This document shows positions 34,770 to 45,700 of a stretch of DNA of 64,000 nt, piece after piece. Below the pieces are notes generated by a model that saw only the letters and a list, made by a program, of their open reading frames with translations, did not search any database and had not been told where the DNA came from. Where the stretch lies: the NCBI GenBank assembly GCA_024734555.1, contig JANPWX010000637.1:38985-102984 (forward strand). Reading direction: 5' to 3'. The DNA comes from Trochalopteron elliotii (lineage: Eukaryota > Chordata > Aves > Passeriformes > Leiothrichidae). How positions within the stretch are numbered: the first letter of the stretch is position 1; every line of letters starts with the position of its first letter. Made by a program: the position numbers and the translations under genes.

Positions 34770-34910
34770 GAATTCCAGACTGGTTTGGGTTGGAGGGAGC
34801 ATTAAATCCCATCCTATTTCCACTGCCTCAGGCTGATCCAAGCCCTGTCCAGCCTGGCCTTGGACACTTCCAGGGATGGGGCAGCCACAACTTTTCTGCT
34901 GCAGGGCACT
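34770..34910 (-). mobile_element. CR1 LINE 3'-end fragment
   Basis: TGGTTTGGGTTGGAGGGAGC, CAAGCCCTGTCCAGCCTGGC, CTTGGACACTTCCAGGGATG and GGGCAGCCACAAC are the reverse complement of CR1 3' sequence. Located in MIB2 intron 1. Confidence 0.9.
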
Positions 34911-37900
34911 GTCCATGTGGTGGTGGGTTAAAAATATTAATTTCCTATATATTTTGCTGGTTTTCTGTTCTGTTTTCATCTAATAGCAACTGCATTTGTG
35001 TGGATTTATCGTTTTTTGGCATGAATGCTAGCTTTGATAATAAACTTGGCAGCTCTAAGTCTGGAGCAGAGGTATTTGATCCTGGTTGTCTGTTATTAAG
35101 GAACACAAAAGTATTTATTTCTGGCTTGCAGGTAGGAAAATGAGTAGGCAACAATACTTGATGGGGCAGGTGAGCTCTGGGCAGGGACTGAGCTGTGAAA
35201 TTTGTGTCAGGAAAGGGGGAAAACCCTGCTGAGCCTTGTTTCTGTAGGGAAATGCTCACAGGAGCACTGGAGAAAGTGGTACTGCTAAAAACCAGCAGTT
35301 TTTAAGTCACTATGAGCTGGCTTAATTCAACCATTACACCAAAATTGTGTCTGTGTTGCTATTCTTGATGTGAGGATATGCAAAATAAAGTCTTGAAGCT
35401 TTACAGTGGTGGTAGCTGGCCAATCTACACTTTTAATGGCTTGGTAAGGCTTGATTTAATGCCAATGGAAGAGTCAAAAGAGTAAGAAATGGACAGTGAT
35501 GTTATTTTCAAAATGTGCAGTGTAATGCTGGCTGCTTTGGGGGCTGATCCCTTGGGGAAGTTGGGAATTTTGGAGAAGTGTGTGACTTGCAGTAGCCTGA
35601 GGAAGCATTCCCCTGCATGGGCAAATCTCTGTAAACTGGAGCAACTCACCTCAGGAGATAATTCAAACTGCAAAATACGTGTAAAGGGAAGAAAATAAGC
35701 TGGTGGTTTCTTTTTTTTTTTTCTTTTAAACACTTCCTCTGTTTACCATGCTGTTCAAATAATGTGATCATTGGGTTCCAGGCACTGATTTTTTGTCAGC
35801 TGCTCACAGCCCCGGGTTCTATTTGCTGTGGGGCCAGACCAGCAGCAACCTTTGCCTCCCACGAGGTGGAAATTGGGCTGTCACAGTTGAATATTGGCAG
35901 AAAGTTGTCACAGTTATTGCAGCTAAAATGCTGTGGCCTTTTTTTTTTCCAGTTAAGTTTTAGTGGAATTTCCTAAAACTGAGAGATTTTATCTAGGCTG
36001 CTCTTTCCTGTGTCACAGTAGGCAAGGTCAGAATGTTTAAATGAGGATTCAGAAATCTGCTTTTCTTATAATGGATCATTCCTTCATGATTACTTGAAAT
36101 TCCCATGGGAAATGGATGTTTTCTCTGTGAATCATTTCTGGCAGCTCTACCTGTCCTTCCCTGCAATAATTACAGCCCAGGCAGCATCAAGGGAGGAGCA
36201 TTTGCTTCAGTGAGTGAAACATTTCCACTTAGAAAGTCAATAATGCTGCTCTGGCAAGGCTCAGACCACAGGAGCTCCCTAATTCATCTCTTGAAGGTTT
36301 TGAGCAGCCCTTTCCTCCTGTTCTGCAGGAGCTGGGAGTGCAGCAGGCACTTGGTGCCTTCTTGTGTGGAAAATGGAATATTCACCTCCTCACATCAGCC
36401 AGCAAGGGGCTGCTGGTGGTTTTGGCAGCTCCTTTAAAAGCCTTCAGCATCTCAGGTGTGCAGCTGAGCTCCAGCAGCATCCAGGATTTGTGGGAAGATG
36501 CACAGAAAAAGTGTGGGTTTGCCTTTCTGGGGCACAGGGTTGGCTCTGCTGTCAGGATTCACTTGTCAGGATGTGTCAGTGCCAGCCTGCTCTGCTCTTT
36601 TTCAGGTAGGGAGGGATTATCCTCCTTTAGGCTGTAGGGATTTACTCTTTGTGGGTTTGTGGGGCAGCCTGGAATGTTCTTTGATCAATAATTGCTGGAA
36701 CTGGCATTGCTTTCCTTGGAATACTGAGAGTTCTGAGCCTGTGGTGGTTCATTCATTCCTGGGGAGAGGAAGAAGGCCCAGTGAAATAGCAGAAAGCTCT
36801 TAAGGCTGGGAAGTGACCCTCTATCCCCATGCTGAGTACCCTGTGGAATTTGCTGCTTCCTTCCCTGAGCATGGAATTCCTTTTCCCACTGTTAGTACCC
36901 ACCCCCAGTTCCCTTGGATGAAGCAGGAAGGAGTGGTGGTGGTTCTTTTTAGGGAAGAGCCCTGTAACAATAATTGAATCATGCTTTATTTTGCATTGTT
37001 GGATGTTCCCATTTGTTTTCTCTGCTTGACTGCCTTGACTGATTCATAGCAGCCTTTAAAAAAAGCAGTTCTGCCTCTTAGTTGGAGCAATAAATAGTCC
37101 ATTTTGTTCATCTCTGATCTGGGAGAAGAAGGAGAATCTCACTAGGCTCTGAAAAGAATATTCTTTGATAATTCCTGCTCTGATAAAGACAGTAAACACT
37201 GGTGCACCTTCAGCTCAGCAATGTTACATCCACCCCCACAAAAAACAAATGAAAGAGTTGCCCAGAGCGACTTTTAGTGATGATTAGAGGGGAGGATGAT
37301 GTGAAGTTCACAGGGACAGCAGGGTTTGCTGCTGCTCTCGTTGTGACAGGGGTTTGGATGTCACAGCAGTGAGGAGAGGGAGAGGCAGGAGCTGCTGAGG
37401 CTGAGCAGAAATCAGGCTCACTCTGCACACTGGAAATGTGGTTTTGCATCAGACAGCTCCTCCATGCATTCAAAAGGGGATGTTTGGCTGGAGGATGGGG
37501 TTTATTTTTAGGCTTTGGTGGTTTCAGTTGCTTTTATTGGTGGGTGGGAGCGTTGACAGCACATCCCAGGGCCCAGAGCTGCTCCTCACATCCCCTCAGC
37601 TGGACCAGCTCCTCACCCTCTGTGCCGTGGCTCTGGGGGAGCTTTGCTTGTGCCATCTGCATTATTTATCCCTTGGCATCCTCTTGGGCCTTTTTTTTTA
37701 TTTTTGAGAACATCTGGATGTTAGGTTTGCTCAGGAGGAAGAGGAGGGAGACCCAGAGATGCCTGAGGATGCTACAGGAGATTTTTCCAGGCTCTACACA
37801 TTGAAAGCCACATTCCTCTTCTCTGTCTTGTCATGCTGGTAAAGAGAGCAACAAGGATTTGAGAATCTGCTTGATTTGAGAACCTGATTGAATTCAGAAT

Positions 37901-38631
37901 TGAGGATGTGCTGCATCTGTATGGTGTTCACCTCATTTACCCATTGTCATGGCAACAGTTGGGAAGGCTGTCCCTGTCTCACTGATCCCAGCACTAAATC
38001 TGCTGGGTTTATTGCAGGTTGAGCAACAGCTCTTCCCTGTTCCTGCTGTAGCTGCTGGATAAATAACAGGAAAAGGCTGAAATTAATCTGATATTGGCCA
38101 TGTTTTTGAAAAACTGCCATCACTTGGGGGGAACAGACAAACGCTTCTTTCAGGTTTTAAAACTTCCTGTACCCTCAAATCAAAACCAAAACTGACCTGA
38201 AGTGAAACTCGACAGTGCTGTATTAAGAAAAGATGCATGTGGGGAGACTGCCTGAAAAATAGACTGAGATTGACTTGTATTGGTAAAACCGTGCTGCTGG
38301 TGTTTTCTTGGTCGTTTCTTTCAATTTTATTTACTGTGCTTGCTTGTTTCTGCTGCTGTTGTGTCTCTGGTGGCTCTTGTGCTTATTCTTGAGTTTGGAA
38401 TCAAGGGCTGGTACTGGAATTTTGTAGACTCCTTGCCCAGTTCTCTTCCTGCATGCACAGCTCTCTGGCACAAGTTTTTTGGATATTATTGCAGATGCTG
38501 ATGAGCCTTGGAAACCTGGTTAGTTTTTATATAATTCCTATCAGTGCTTAAGCTGTGAAAATCCCAGTTCTGAATAAAACAGAGATTTATCTCCTCAGCA
38601 GGTCAGGCTTTTTCTGCAGCCAGATCATTCT

Positions 38632-39420
38632 GGGGGGAAATGTGATGTGGGGAGTGGCATCACCTGAATTCCTGTTGTATTTCCAAGGGAAATGTGGTGT
38701 GTGGAATGGCATCACCTGAATTCCTGTTGTATTTCCAGGGGAAATGTGCTGTGTGGAGTGTCATAAATTGAATTCCTGTTGTATTTCCAGGGGAAATGTG
38801 ACACATGGAGTGGCATCACCTGAATTCCTGTTGTATTTCTAGGAGAAATGCGACGTGTGGAGTGTCATAACTTGAACTCCTGTTGTATTTCCAGGAGAAA
38901 TGTGTTGTGTGGAGTGGCATCACCTGAATTCTGTTGTATTTTCAGGAGGAATATGATGTGTGGAGTGGCATCACCTGAAAATTCCTGTTGTATTTCCTGA
39001 TGAAATGTGACACATGGAGTGGCATCACCTGAAAATTCCTGTTGTATTTCCTGATGAAATGTGATGTGTGGAGTGTCAGAACTTGAATTCCTGTTGTATT
39101 TCCAGGAGAAATGTGACGTGTGGAGTGTCATAACTTGGACTCCTGTTGTATTTCCAGGGGAAATGTGATGTGTGGAGTGGCATCACCTGAAAATTCCTGT
39201 TTTATTTCCAGGGAAAATGTGATGTGTGAAGTGGCATCACCTGAATTCTGTTGTATTTTCAGGGGGAATATGATATGTGGAATGGCACCACATGAATTTG
39301 TGTTGTATTTCCAGGGGAAATGTCATGTGTGAAGTGGCATCACCTAAATTCTTGTTTTATTTCCAGGGGGAATATGATGTGTGGAGTGGCATCACCTGAC
39401 AATTCCTGTTGTGTTTCCAG
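38632..39420 (+). repeat. ~52-bp minisatellite carrying splice-acceptor-like units, abuts first MIB2 coding exon
   Basis: About 15 units of GGGGAAATGTGATGTGTGGA, GTGGCATCACCTGAATTCC and TGTTGTATTTCCAG. Most unit ends are TATTTCCAG or TTTTCAG followed by G, a plausible 3' splice site. The last unit ends with TGTTGTGTTTCCAG at 39420, which is the acceptor of the first coding exon. Confidence 0.95.
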
Positions 39421-39530
39421 GTGTGCTGACCATGCTGCCCACGACGCCGCCAGCGCTGCCGGTGATCCCGCCCGTCTCCGAGACCCCTGAGGAGGAGGAG
39501 GAGGAGTTTTAGGGTTTGCCGTGCAGATCC
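39421..39530 (+). other. MIB2: MIB2 5' UTR part of the first coding exon
   Basis: Between the acceptor at 39420 and the ATG at 39531. It contains a 26-codon upstream ORF in the same frame as MIB2, closed by TAG at 39510-39512. Confidence 0.75.
39432..39512 (+). CDS. Upstream ORF, 26 codons, in frame with MIB2
   Basis: The ATG at 39432 has A at -3 (ACCATGC), arguably a better context than the main start (TCCATGG). It encodes MLPTTPPALPVIPPVSETPE, then a six-residue run of E in total, then F and stop. The stop lies 18 nt before the MIB2 ATG in the same frame. It may act as a translational uORF or be a relic of an N-terminal extension; some mammalian MIB2 isoforms start upstream. No experimental support here. 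Confidence 0.45.
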   Translation: MLPTTPPALPVIPPVSETPEEEEEEF

Positions 39531-39777
39531 ATGGAGCTGGACCCCCATGCCAGCATGCAGGTCGGGATGAGGGTGGTCCGTGGAGTGGACTGGAAGTGGG
39601 GCAGCCAGGACAGCGGCGAGGGCAACGTGGGCACCGTGGTGGAGATCGGCCGGACGGGCAGCCCCACCACGCCCGACAAGACCGTGGTGGTGCAGTGGGA
39701 TCAGGGCAACAGGACTAACTACCGCACGGGCTTCCAGGGGGCCTACGACCTGCTGCTCTATGACAACGCCCAGATAG
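39531..39777 (+). CDS. MIB2: MIB2 first coding exon, MIB/HERC2 domain 1
   Basis: ATG at 39531 ([20 protein letters not shown]), matching [20 protein letters not shown] of mammalian MIB2, which fixes the start. It contains [11 protein letters not shown] and the [20 protein letters not shown] core of the first MIB/HERC2 domain. Donor CAGATAG|GTGAGC; ends in phase 1. Confidence 0.95.
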
Positions 39778-42700
39778 GTGAGCAGGGCAGGGGGACAGCC
39801 CCTGGCACGGCCACCTCCTGCCCCAGGGCACACCAGCCCTTGGCACTCGCCTGCAGAGCGATGCTGGGCCTTGTGCATGGACAGGGTGTTCCTGTTTGCC
39901 TCTGGGCAAAGGCTCTGCTTGAGCAGGGTCTGGGCAAGGGCACAGCCACCTCCTGCCCATGTCCCTTGTGCCTTTGACNAAAAAGATTTGTTCTTTTTAG
40001 AATAATTCCAATTTATGGGGCTCAATTCCATCCTGGAGCTCTCCAAAACCTGCTGTGTGCACCCCAGGGCTGTGCAAAATAACCCACTAGAACCTAATTT
40101 TTACATATTTGGATGATTTATAAATCATGCAAATATATTGGGCAGTGCTCAAGATTTGCTGATTGGATTTTACAACCAAAAAGATTTGCTCTTTTTAGAA
40201 TAATTCCAATTTATGGGGCTCAGTTCCATCCTAGGGCTTTCCAAAACCTGCTATGTGCACCCCAGGGGTCTGCAAAATAACCCAGTAGAACCTGACTTGT
40301 ACATGTCTGAATAATTCATAAAGAATTTCATGTAAATATATCAGGCAGTGCTCAATTTTTACTGATTGGGTTCTAAAAGGTTTGTTCTACAGAATAATGT
40401 CAGGCTTGCTTAGGTTTTATGAAGCTGCTTTTAAAAAAAAGGCAGCAAACAGAAATCTGCAGGGTGTTTTTATAAAGTGACAAAAAGAATGATTTCTGCT
40501 CTGGTTTTTCTCTTCCTCAGCATCCCCCACAATTAAATAATTTCTCAGACATGCTTTGCTGTTTGCTGTTCTCAGGCCACAGGGAGGCTGACAGGGATCT
40601 TGCACTCCCAAATTGTTGATTTATTCTTGGGGTCTATTCACTGAAGAGCAGCATTTTCTCACTTACTCCTATTTTTTTGGGGAGTTGACTGCTGCACTGA
40701 TGCCTGTGGAACAGCATCTGTAATTTTATGCCCCTCCATGATTTGCCAAAACATGGGAAATCTGTTCTCCTGTCCTGAGGAAGAACTCAAAAATAGTCTC
40801 AGCAGCACTTTTATTTGCATCTCCTAAAGTGGGCATGAAGATGAATCATGTAATCCTCTTGCCTTCAGGAGAAGGAATAAGAAATCAGCTTATCTCTGTC
40901 ATTGATTTTCTTTTTTTTTTTCCTTTTTTTTTTTTTTTTTTTTTTTTTTTGGCCTGCCTTTGAAAATATCACAGTGCCTTGCATCCATCTGTGGAATGAA
41001 AAGTGTAATTACTGTGCTCAAGGCAGCAGGGTGGGATTTGGGGATTTGCAGCTGCTTTTCCTGCCATGTGGGAAGCTCTGCCTGCAGCTGATTTTGCCAG
41101 AGTGGTGCCAGCCTTGGTTGAGCCAGAATTCCAGAATTCCCAGTCCTGGCAGAGGAGGGATGTTGCTGGCCAGAGAATCTCCCCTCTGAGCTCTGAGATT
41201 GGTGTTTATCCACCAGATGAGGGTGTTTCTGGAGCTTGTGTTAATATGAGAAGCCAGCCAGATCCTACTGTGAAATGAGCTTCACAATTTAGTGTATCTA
41301 TAAAAATACACATCTCTATAAAAATAGACATGAGGGGGTTTTTTCTCTTTCTGTTAATAACAGAGTTATCTCCAAGTAGTTACTCAGGGATGCCTGCTTG
41401 TGTCTTTTATTTGAGCTTTAAGGTGCATCATTTTACTCACATTTAAGTTAAAAATAATAATAAAAGAAGGCACTGCTGTAGAGCAGCCCCAATTTTCTGC
41501 CCTGTGCTGAGGATTTCCCAGCCCTGCAGGTGGGAAATCCTTTGGGCAGCAGGGCCCTGACCCTCCCCAGGTACACCTGGGATGTTGTCCTGGATCAAAA
41601 GGCAGATTTCTAGGTAATTTCTCCCCAGGACTCATCCTCTGCAGACCTTGTTCCTTTTTCTTTCTGAGGAATCTGAGTGGTGGAAGATGGAAATAAAGGA
41701 GTTTTCCCTTCAAGGCTGGTCTGTGCCTGTGTCCAGGCTGCTGCTGGAGTTGGGCAGTGCAGTTGTTGCTGTCAGGGTGAAAAAGGGAGTTTGGAGGGTG
41801 GCCAGGAGCCCTGCCAGGGCCAGAGCTGTCCTGAGTGGATTGTTTGACTTTGCCAGAAACTGCAGCACCACTCTGGAATGTCATGGGAGCACTGGGGAGC
41901 TCTGGAGGTGGAGCAGGATGTGATGTCTGATGGTGCTTTTTGGTTGGCTTGGATTTTTTTTTTTTTTTTTGCCTAAATTCTTTCACCTTTTTTAATTTTT
42001 TTTTTCTGTGAGTGTGGCTGGATGAGTGGTTAGAGAAAATGTGATATAAATTAACTTTATTTGACAAAAAACGATTCTAGACATAGGCCAGAATGCTTGA
42101 TACCAAATCTTTATAAAATCAGCACTGTTCTGATTTACGTTGCCACGTGTTAGCAAGGAATAAGGATCTTCAGAACAACAAGCAGCTGATAAAAAAGGGA
42201 ATTTAAAGAAAAGAAAACAAAAAGAGGCACAGCATGAGCCTGTCAGGTGTGGCAGTGATTTCTGGGAGCCTCCATGAGGGGCAAGGATAAAACAGCAGGT
42301 TAATTGGATAATGGAACACCTTTCCTGCTGTTCCTGCATGGCAGGTATTGATTCCTGCTGAGTTTTGGGATGGAGAGGAATTAGAAATTTTCCAGGAAGA
42401 AGCTCCCCTGTTGTGGAAAGCTGCAGTTTTAAAGCTGAATGAAAGGTTCACGTTGTGGTTCTTGGAAATCACTCAGCTTTTGGAGCAAACAGGTTGTGAG
42501 GAATGGGTTTGGTTTCAGGATTGGACCGAGGGTGGCACAATAACTGCAATAAATGTGTGTTTTCTGCACCTTTTTCACACAGGGAGCTGGCAAATTAAAT
42601 CCCTTTTCCTCAGAAATGCCTCGCAGTGCAGGGGCAGGGAGCAGTGGGAATTTGGTTTAATGCAAATGTGATTTGTTGGTGGGGTTGTGGAGAGTGCTCT

Positions 42701-45700
42701 GCGTTAAGGGTGGAATGTCCTGGGGTGGAACAAAGGGCACAGATCACCTTTGAACAATCCCCGGAGAGGATTTCTGTGGAATAAGGGAGGTCTGAGCTGT
42801 GCAGACACTTTGCCTTAGGCACTGCAGCATCCTTTTCAAGAACAGAAATTGCCTGCTTATGACTCACTGGGACTATTGCTTAGATCACTCGTCTCTATTT
42901 TTCTTTTTTCTTCTTTTTATTTTTTTTTCCCTTCTAACTAAAGCAGAAGATAAAACCTTTGGCAGTTCCCTAAGGACAAAAAGAGAGAAATCAGAGTATT
43001 TAAAAAGTCGTGGTAAATGCTGTGTGGATTTGGGTTTTGTAGTTGAGTCTCCTTTAGAGACCAGGATTCTCCCACCTCCTTTCCCTGGCAGGGAATGGGG
43101 ATCCTTTGGTTCTCCACAAATTCCTGCTGCTGCTGCCAGGGCCACCCCTGGCCCCCTGAACCAGGCAAGGCCAACACATCCCTGTTCATAGCAGGTCACT
43201 AATCCCAGGATTTAGGAGGATTTAACCTCAGACAGGCACTGCAGAGGGTTCCCAATCAGTTTTCTAAAGAGGCTTTGAAGACACCTTTACCTGAAGGCTC
43301 TTTCAGCCTTTAAAGTGACCTGAGTTTGAACTTCAGCTGATAGGAGGTGCTGATTTTTATTTTTTTTTAAATTTTGCTATTTGAGGTAATCTCTTCCTGA
43401 CCTCCTAATTTGTTATTTTTTATTGGTCTCGTTTGGTTTGAATTTTATGGCTGTTGTGGGAGAGGCTCTCATCCTTGGCTGAAAAGGATGGAACAGCTCA
43501 GTTTTACTGAAGAGCCTTTTTTTCAGAGTTGTTGTATTCATTTGCTGAATATGTGCTTAGTAATTGGGAGATAAATCAGTGTCTGTGAGCAGGGCAGCAA
43601 AGCAAAGCTCATCAAGTTTATATTAGGGCTGGAAAAGTCAGGCACACTGTGGTGAGTTCTGCAAATAGTCAAACCTGAGATTATCTCATACAAAAGATGA
43701 ATATTGTTACATTCCCATGCAGCACCAACATTTTGCTTGGATCACCTGCTCAGGGCTGGGGCTGAGTTGAATTTCAGATGTGATGCATTTTATCCAGGCT
43801 GTTTTCTAGCCTTTTCTCACCAATAAATCACAACCTCAGTAGTTTTTCACAAGCTCTGGTTTGTTGTTTTTTTTCCCTGGCAAACAATGGAGCTAGAGGA
43901 GCCAGCGAGCTGCACAGGGAAATATTTTGTGTAATCAAGCACAAGAAATACAAATATTTTCTCCCACTGTGTTTTATCCTGTAGTCAAAACAGAAATTGC
44001 AGTTATTTTCATCTGTAATTCTTAAACCAGCTCTGTCTGGTGGAGTTACCAGCTGGATTTGGAAACCAGATCCAGGAGCAAGTGCGTGCTCTGATTTAGG
44101 TCTGTGCACTGCAGACCCATTCAAGGCAGCTTCAATAATCCAACCTCCCATCTGTGGCTGCTCCTGCTGAGAGCTGAACTAATGCAGCAGCTGAGTGACA
44201 ACTGCTGGGTGTTTGATTACTGGGCAATAAAGGGATGCAGGTTTATTTACATAGTAACCTCCTCAACAGGTGGTATTTATACAGTGGCAGTTTAAGCTAA
44301 GAAATTTGGGTGAGGAATATTTGGAATAAGATCAATTTATTTTTTTTTTTAATCTGTCAATGAGTTTGTTTGATTTTACTTTAGGAAAAAAACCCACCAT
44401 GGTTTGCCAGATAAATTGCCTGTGCCTCCTTAAAAAACCTCAAAGCTGAACACCAAGGTGTATTGTCATACTGGGGCTTCCCTTGTGTCATTTGGATTGT
44501 TCTGTTTGATTTCTAGACCAGGGATTGTGCTCCAGTGACATATTTCATCTTTATCTTTTCTGGAATTACATTATCAAAACTGCAAGCAAGAGAAACCTTC
44601 ACTGTACCAGCTTTAGCCTGGGTTTTGAACTAATAATGATGTTTGGAGGATGATAAGACATTTTCACTCCCTGTGCTCAGTGGTGTTTCTGTATCTTCTC
44701 AGTGCAAAATTCTGCCTTTAAATGCTCTGGATGAACATCTCTGAGAGCACAGTTGGGAAAAACTGTCTGTAGGAGCCTTTTTAATTCCCTGGAAGATGGA
44801 AATAGAACAATTTTCCCTTCCAAGGGATTACACCTGATCCATGTAGTATCCTTGGTCTGAAACCTTCCCTGCTGTGCCTTTCCAGAGCAGGATTTGATCC
44901 GAGTTACTTTGGGGGTTACCAAAAAACCACAGCTTTTATTTATAAATATACAGCTGGTTTTGTCAAGAACTGGGCCTTGTCAGGGAAGGAGAGGATTGGA
45001 AAGGAAAAAATCTGGGTAAAGACAGTTCCTGAAATAGTTTTCTGTGATCCTGATCCCTCTCCAGCGTCCTTGTCTTAGTCTGGTTCCTGCCTGAGCAACC
45101 AGCAGCCATCTGTCAGAACTGCCTTCCTTTATCCTTTGCTGGAAGAGCTGCAGGAAAAGCTTTGCTGGGTGGATTAGAAAAGCTGAAATTTCTTCCATTG
45201 AGGTCACTTTTGCCTGTAGTTCCTGTAGGATCTTTATGTTGGCTTTTGTGGAGGTGGATCTTTGTGTGTCCTGGCAGGGATGTGGGTTTGTGTCTTCCAC
45301 GAGTTGAAAATCTGGTTTAGAGCTGTGCCTTTCTGAAGGGATTCTGGTGATGTTTATGGCCTTAAAGGGTGTGACCATCCCTTCTGCTTCCCAGTCCCCT
45401 TCACTCTGCTTATTTCTTCAGGTAAGAACTTTCTGCAGCAGAAAAATCTCACAAAACTCCTCAACCATGCCTGGTGTGAAGGAGCTCTGGCTTGCTGCTG
45501 CAAATTAAAAATACTGTTTGTTTAAATTTCTCCAGATCAGTTGATTTGCATCCCCCATCCCTCTCTTTAAAGCAGGGGTGATCCTGTTGTTCCAGATGCT
45601 GCAGCAGAGTTCTGAGGGATGTCAAAAGCCAAATAAGCACCTCAGAGAAACTTGAGCACAGGCAGAACATCCCCAGGGAGTGGTTCCCAGCATGCTGGAG

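Larger units (their letters stand above)
28716..38629 (+). other. MIB2 intron 1, remainder
   Basis: About 9.9 kb between the non-coding exon and the acceptor-bearing array. It contains a probable old CR1-like fragment near 32046-32160 and a clear CR1 fragment at 34770-34905. No exon or RNA gene recognised. A possible donor TGCAG|GTAAGG at 28805 follows an AG by only nine bases and is not called. Confidence 0.6.

Noticed and set aside
38865..39332. Repetitive open frames on both strands (HFSWKYNRN- and MCGVASPE-type)
   Set aside because: By-products of the 52-bp array before the MIB2 coding exon.
40909..40951. Long T run, possible reverse-strand poly(A) tail of a retrocopy
   Set aside because: No gene-like sequence precedes the tail on the minus strand and no target-site duplication was seen.
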